A stretch of DNA of 64,000 bases. Source: Puffinus mauretanicus (Eukaryota > Chordata > Aves > Procellariiformes > Procellariidae). Below the pieces are notes generated by a model. It did not search any database, was not told the DNA's origin, and worked only from the letters and a program-made list of their open reading frames with translations. The translations under genes and the position numbers were made by a program. Shown one piece after another: positions 58,701 to 64,000 of the stretch; position 1 is the stretch's first letter; every line of letters starts with the position of its first letter. The DNA lies in assembly GCA_023333565.1 (NCBI GenBank), contig JAJKFH010001548.1, positions 1,550,001-1,614,000 on the forward strand, read 5' to 3'.

Positions 58701-61700
58701 AGCTCACCCGCTCAGCGGGGAGGGATCTCTGCATTTCCCCATCTTCTGGATGGGGGAGAAAAGGTGGCGAAGCACCAGTGACGGGTGGCTATCTCCCTGC
58801 ATCGCCCCGTGGCCGGCCGGCGTTTTGCCCTGGCCCTTTTCCCGCACGGCACGTGCGGAGGCTCGCCCTGCCGTGGGCGCAGCTCTGCCCGCGCAGCCCG
58901 GGGCGGCCAGGGCTGGGGCGCGGCCGAGGCAGAGGACGGAGGGTGCTGAGGCTCTGCAGGTTTCTGAAAAAAAGCAAAAAAGCCAAGCGCATCGGCAGCG
59001 TGCTCGCAGGGAGGACGGGGGGCAAAAGCCTTTGCAAAGCTGGGATTCAGCGGGTGGCGGAGGGGTTTGAGCAGTACATCGCTCTGTATTTGCCAACAAA
59101 CGGCAGCAGAAGCAAAAACAATCAGGAAAGGAGCAGGGTTTTGGCAGTCACTCGCTCTGAAGCATTCAATATTTAGTTTTCAGCTAATTCGGTCAAAAGA
59201 GGTTATGAAATTATAATAATGAAATCTGAAGAGCATACTCCAAATGGCACTTCCCCAGGAGGTCTAAAGAGCTCAATTACAAAATTACTGATTATCATGC
59301 TTTTTAATTTATAAGTTAAACCTGCCTTACCACCAAGGGAACGGAAAATGGCAAATGTGGCATCCTTTCTAAAATGGGCTCCAGGGGCAATCCTGGTTAT
59401 TTTACACCCAACTTCCCTTCCAAGCAGCCTGAAAAATAGGATTAATGCGCACGTGGAGAAATGTGATAACTGGAGGAAAAGTCCAGACACCTTCGTTTTA
59501 GAGAAAAGATATCCTTGCTTGAAGGAGGCAACGTGGATAAGGAGGACCCCCTATGTACAGCCAGATTGGGTCCCCAGGAAGGTTTCAGCTGGGTTTCTCA
59601 ACGAAGGATTTTGAAGAAACGGAGCTGCTGCGGGACCGTGGGCACGGGGCAGCCCAACCAGCCCCAGGAACGGGCAAGCCTGGCAGAGAGCAATCGCCTG
59701 CCGGCTTTGCCGTCCCGGGATAGCGTCAGTCTGCGTGCATAGGGCATACGGACAACCACAGCAGGGCCGTAGGCTCAGAGAAACGCTTCAGGGGAAACAC
59801 TGCGGAGACAGAGGAATAGCTTAACTGGTCTGAAATGAAGAGGAGCATTTTTCAATGTCGTGAAAAGCCTCGGGTTTGCTGAGCAGTGCTGGGACTTTCC
59901 TGAAGGGCTGGCCTTCAGGTGCTGGAAAAATGCCGCAGTTTAGACATGTAGTTATGCAGCACCACACTTGCACCTCTACACCTTTAAGCAAACAAACAGC
60001 TCAGGGGCTATAGTGTCTTATCAAAATGCAGCGCTTGAGAAAATCGGCGCCTCAAAGTCTCAGGTCTAAGGAGCTAAATAAGAGCACTGGGGAGTGATCT
60101 CTGGATCTGGGACCAAGCGATACGGAAAGATTTCCAGAGCCGCTTGGAGACTTAGATTTCTGTAATAACTGTGGTGAAGGTAGTAATTTTCCATTTCTTT
60201 CCTTACTGGTACAGAATCCTAGACAATCCAGGCAAGAAATAAAGACACAAACCACCCAGCTAGCATACGGCTGTAGAATACAGCCAGCCAGCATCCTCCG
60301 TGAAGACTGCTCCTGGCCTCAATTATTGGGCAAAAGATATTACTTGTGCAAACTTTGGCTCTTTTATCCGCAATATTTTGTACAACTTACTCAAATGGAA
60401 ACAGTCGCGCAGTGCGAAGTTAAGGCCCATCAATACACATTTCACTGCTGGGTAAAGTTGGGACAGATTATTTCCTCTTCACTACAATATTAGTATACTG
60501 TTTTCTAGGGGGGAAAAAGCATAAACACAAATTTTAAAAAGGCAGTTTTTCCTATTGTAGGTTGTTTCTTAAAAGATCAGGCATTCAAAAGAAACCAGAG
60601 AGCTGAACCTGGGACTGAAGTCAGGCCGGTCCCTTCCCTTTCTCCCCGAGGAGCCAGCTGGAGCTCCGCGCTCGGAGCGGTGCGGGCACGAGGCTCCTCC
60701 GCCGTCTGCCGCCTTCCTTCAGCAGCGCCCATGGGCGAGTTTTGCACCCTTGCTGCTCTGGATTTTAAACTTAACTCTTCTGGAACTGGGATTGGGGAAG
60801 AAGCGCAGGAGTCAGCAAAACGGAAGGGAGCTACGTTACGGCGTACCACCTCGTCGGTTCACGGTCTTTTCGTCTCGGACAAACTGCCAAGGCTTGACAC
60901 AGCTGCCGCCTGTGGTCTCGACCCACCAGCCTCGCTCCGCCTTCGGCCGCTGGAGCCCCCTCCCGCAGGGAGATCCGGACGGGCAGTGATGGGCGTGCAT
61001 CCGTGGGGAGCAAACCCAGCTCCAGGCACTCCCGCCCGGCCAGACACCCTGGAGATTTACCTGCACACACTCCCTCGGGGTTTGTTATCTCTAGGGAAAT
61101 ACCAAGCACTTGCCAGCTTCTGCGAAATTCCTGCTTAACTCAGCTTAAGGAAAAAACATGCAACTTTATTACACCAGAAGATTAGGTTCTCACAAAAAAG
61201 AGAAAAAATACCTATCATTAGCGAGCACAGCTAGTAAAGCTTCCCAAGCTGTCACACCGGCAGCGGGAGTCACGTCTCAGCACCACGGCTGGCGCGCGGC
61301 AGGAGCAGCACGCTGCGTCCCAGCTATTACCCTTCAGCTTGCGGGATTTCTGCAGGGGTCGGTCCCCCTCGGCCAAGATGGAAAATGTTTTCCGTGCCAC
61401 TGGGTTCAAATGAAACTTCAAAGTGTTTTTGAAACTCTCAGGTTTCCCTCCGGATTCAGGGGAGCTTTGTTCAGCTCTTCGGAGCCTGTCGGAGCAGATG
61501 AGAGGCTGTTAGCCCTCTCTGAAGCTGAGGTACCTCTGGCACGAGGAGAGGTTTCAGGAATGCCGATCTCCTGCTTCTGTTCGACTCTTGCTCAAGGGAC
61601 TGATCTAAATCACAGTCCTGTGGGGTTCTTCCCCTTCCAGATGTGAGAGCAAAAATTACGAAACCCTTCCTTGCTTTTGTGATGCTTTGCTAAGGAGAGG

Positions 61701-64000
61701 AGGCACTAAGCGTCCAACAGGTCTGCTGCTTACCGCACATCCCGGCTTCTCCCAGAAACTGCCTGAGATACAGGTGAAAGGAGCAGGGTTTGGCGAGAGG
61801 ATGCTCACAGGGGACTGCCTGCTCCCTCCCTGCCTGCCCTCCCCGATGCACGCCGCACGGCACCCAGCGCCCGCCTGAGACCCCGAAATGCGTAACATGG
61901 GGCTGCAAAGCATTCGACGTCAAAGAGAAGGAGACCCGCGCATTGCAGGAGTCTCCCGGTGGGCAAAAATACAGACGCCGAGCAAAACGCTGCTGGTGAC
62001 GGCTTTTCCCAGGAGGAAACGCGGAGCAGGATTTCAAAGCCTTCGGTCTGCTTACTGCTGTCCTCCTCGGCGCCAAGGCCCGCGCCGGGACCTCTGGAAA
62101 GCCTGCCCGAACTGCCTGTTCATCAGCCTCCCTGGCAACCTGCTCCTCATGTTGGCGATGCTTAATTACACTGGGTGATGGGTTAATTTGTGTATTTGGG
62201 GCTTATCCAACCTGGAACTCAGGTCCTATCCATTTTTCTTCCAGTTTTTTTCCTGTCCCAGCTGGTATCTCAGTCAGGAAACTTCAAATTGAAAAAGTCC
62301 CCTCTGCTTTTCTCTCCCTAGACTGAGGCACTTACCGTCGAGCGGCCGTGGGGATCAGGTGGGTATCTCTTTCGAACATTTTTTCTTTTTTTTTGTGACT
62401 ATACAGTGCCTGGGATTTAAATGCACATTAATGTTCTGTGTTTTCTGTTTCACTGATTAGCTTGGCAAGCACAGAAGCCAAACCTTTCCCAGAGGCAAAT
62501 GAATGGCTGCAGAGGAGGAATACCAGGAACCTCTCTTTGTTAGCTTAAGAATACGAACACTTAAAACTGAAGAGACAGGCATTTCCTTTTCGTGTAGAAA
62601 ATCTATTGCCAAGTGCTGGGCCTGGGGAGCAATTTTCCTCTTTCTATTCAGTTCATTTCTGCTAACCAACAGGGTATAATCTAAGTGAAAAAAGACAGTG
62701 CGGGTCAGCGGCCCTGGTCACCGATGTGGCTTGCTGGGGTGGAGGCACGGCCGGCTTAGACCAGCCTAGACTGATTCGTGGACCTGAACCCTAAAATCCT
62801 TCTGTGATGAAAAGAGTCATCTGTCGTCAGCGTCGGAGACCTCAGATGAGAGCAGAGATACGCGGCAGGGCTGGTGCCGTCTGCTTATTTCTGCAGCCTA
62901 AGCCCCCCCCTCTGGTTCAGGAAGCGATATTTGCTTGCCTCGGGAGAGGAGAAGGTGCAGCAATGGCTGGTACAGTTGGGAGCTGTGAACAAAGACGGGC
63001 CGATATTCTGCTTTGTGTGCCGTTCAAGTGATAATAAATGGACAGCTTCCCCATGTGCAAGAAGCTCATTGCCAGAAAAGATTTGCTAAAGCTAGGGGTA
63101 GTTTTTGAGGCGGCTGTATCTCCACGTCTCCTAATCACGCCAGCCACTGCTTTCTGCTCCAGTCAATCAGGACTGCAATGAAGCGAAGGAAGCGACTTAC
63201 AAAGCCACCTGAGTACCTTCATTGCCACAGCGAGGAGGAGGAGGACCTTAAGCAGTGTGATTCTTCTGCCAGGCTGCTCAGAAAGCAATTTTCTCTCTTC
63301 TCTCCTTAGTATATGATTGGGATCATAAATGCTGACAATGCAATTGAAAGGAAGATTTCAAAAAGAAAGAAAGAAAGTGTTGTGTGTATGCGTGGGGAAA
63401 TAGGAACAGCAAAATAATAGCAGCCTGTAACTCAAACCATGCCACAGGTCTTCTGATGCCTTTCTGCTCGGCAGAACCAGCTGTGCTCCAGCGGTGGCTG
63501 TTTGTCAGGAGCTGGGTTAGCGGCAGCTGGCAGCTTCCTGCAGCCAAGCCGCAAAGTACCGCAGCTGCAGAGCACAGCATCCTCCCCGAGCTCAGAATTA
63601 TTTCAGACTATCTGCAATTACAGCCAAAGGAAACTGCCTTGGTAGAGCACTTGCTAAGGCTGCAAAGCCAAAGACGCGGCAATTGATAAATGCCAGAGTG
63701 AAGATTTCTCGTGCAACATGAATCCTTGCTGCTTATGTGTCTGTTTTATGATAGTCTTCATTTACGCAGTCCAGTACTATTTCTCCATCAGGACTTCTGT
63801 TTCTTCTCCACCAGGACTGGATAATGTTTATTTAATGAGCGCTTTATCAATATGCAGTTGCTTTCTGGAGATGAGCTGCCAGGGCATGACGGAGTCTTTC
63901 TGCTGGATGACACTCAAATTTCTTACATAGGCATTTTTATTCAAAAGTAACTAGTTGTCTAATAAAAGCTTTGAATCAATCTGTAGCTCTCACTACTGGA
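52721..64000. other. Intergenic DNA with AT-rich blocks, no gene recognised
   Basis: No exon of a known protein is visible on either strand; in particular no hephaestin-like multicopper-oxidase segment, which synteny might suggest further right. A GC-rich patch lies at 58780-58960 without promoter or splice signals I can support. AT-rich blocks at 53930-54140, 54950-55250, 56650-57200 and 59190-59480 stand out and may be regulatory. Simple repeats include T runs near 54519-54532 and 57276-57300, an AACC array at 57664-57690 and a short AAAG run near 63360-63377. Confidence 0.55.
57664..57690. repeat. AACC tetranucleotide microsatellite
   Basis: Six AACC-type units with one AG interruption, immediately followed by ATG. 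No gene association. Confidence 0.88.

Noticed and set aside
58780..58960. GC-rich patch as a third CpG-island promoter
   Set aside because: It is short, has no clear CCAAT/TATA/GC-box layout and no donor leading to a recognisable exon.
52721..64000. Search for hephaestin or other synteny-predicted exons
   Set aside because: No frame shows multicopper-oxidase motifs or any other recognisable domain with splice sites.

Overview
The window looks like avian nuclear DNA. It contains two degenerate CR1-type LINE fragments, short to moderate introns, GC-rich CpG islands and strongly AT-rich intergenic DNA. Two spliced vertebrate genes can be reconstructed with intact reading frames and consensus splice sites. 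I recognise no bacterial, phage, CRISPR or tRNA feature. The exact species cannot be told.

Layout. 1-8170 is upstream DNA with no recognisable gene. 8170-9420 is a CpG island with CCAAT and GC boxes, a GC-rich minisatellite and a good + strand splice donor at 8721/8722; it is the probable promoter and non-coding first exon of the + strand gene EDA2R (TNFRSF27, XEDAR). The coding exons lie between 14327 and 19656 (seven exons, 450 codons before the stop). A long 3'UTR probably runs to about 24040. 24040-39970 is intergenic, with a CR1 fragment, a possible solo LTR, a tandem hairpin cluster and AT-rich blocks. 40736-48405 holds four coding exons of a minus-strand class A GPCR of the GPR83 type (412 codons before the stop). 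Its promoter is probably the CpG island at 51930-52720, which has a perfect minus-strand donor at its edge. 52720-64000 has no recognisable exon, but it has several AT-rich, homeobox-like blocks that could be conserved non-coding elements.

The two genes converge tail to tail. From general knowledge, mammalian EDA2R lies at Xq12 near HEPH, a GPR83-like locus (GPR165, a pseudogene in human) and AR. The pairing here fits that neighbourhood and argues that the GPCR is the GPR83-like paralogue rather than GPR83 itself; this is inference. EDA2R is the receptor for ectodysplasin A2. The most notable observation is that this EDA2R continues through two further in-frame exons into a C-terminal p75NTR-type death domain. 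The human protein (about 297 aa) lacks one. Retention of the intron just before these exons would produce a death-domain-less form ending 32 codons later.
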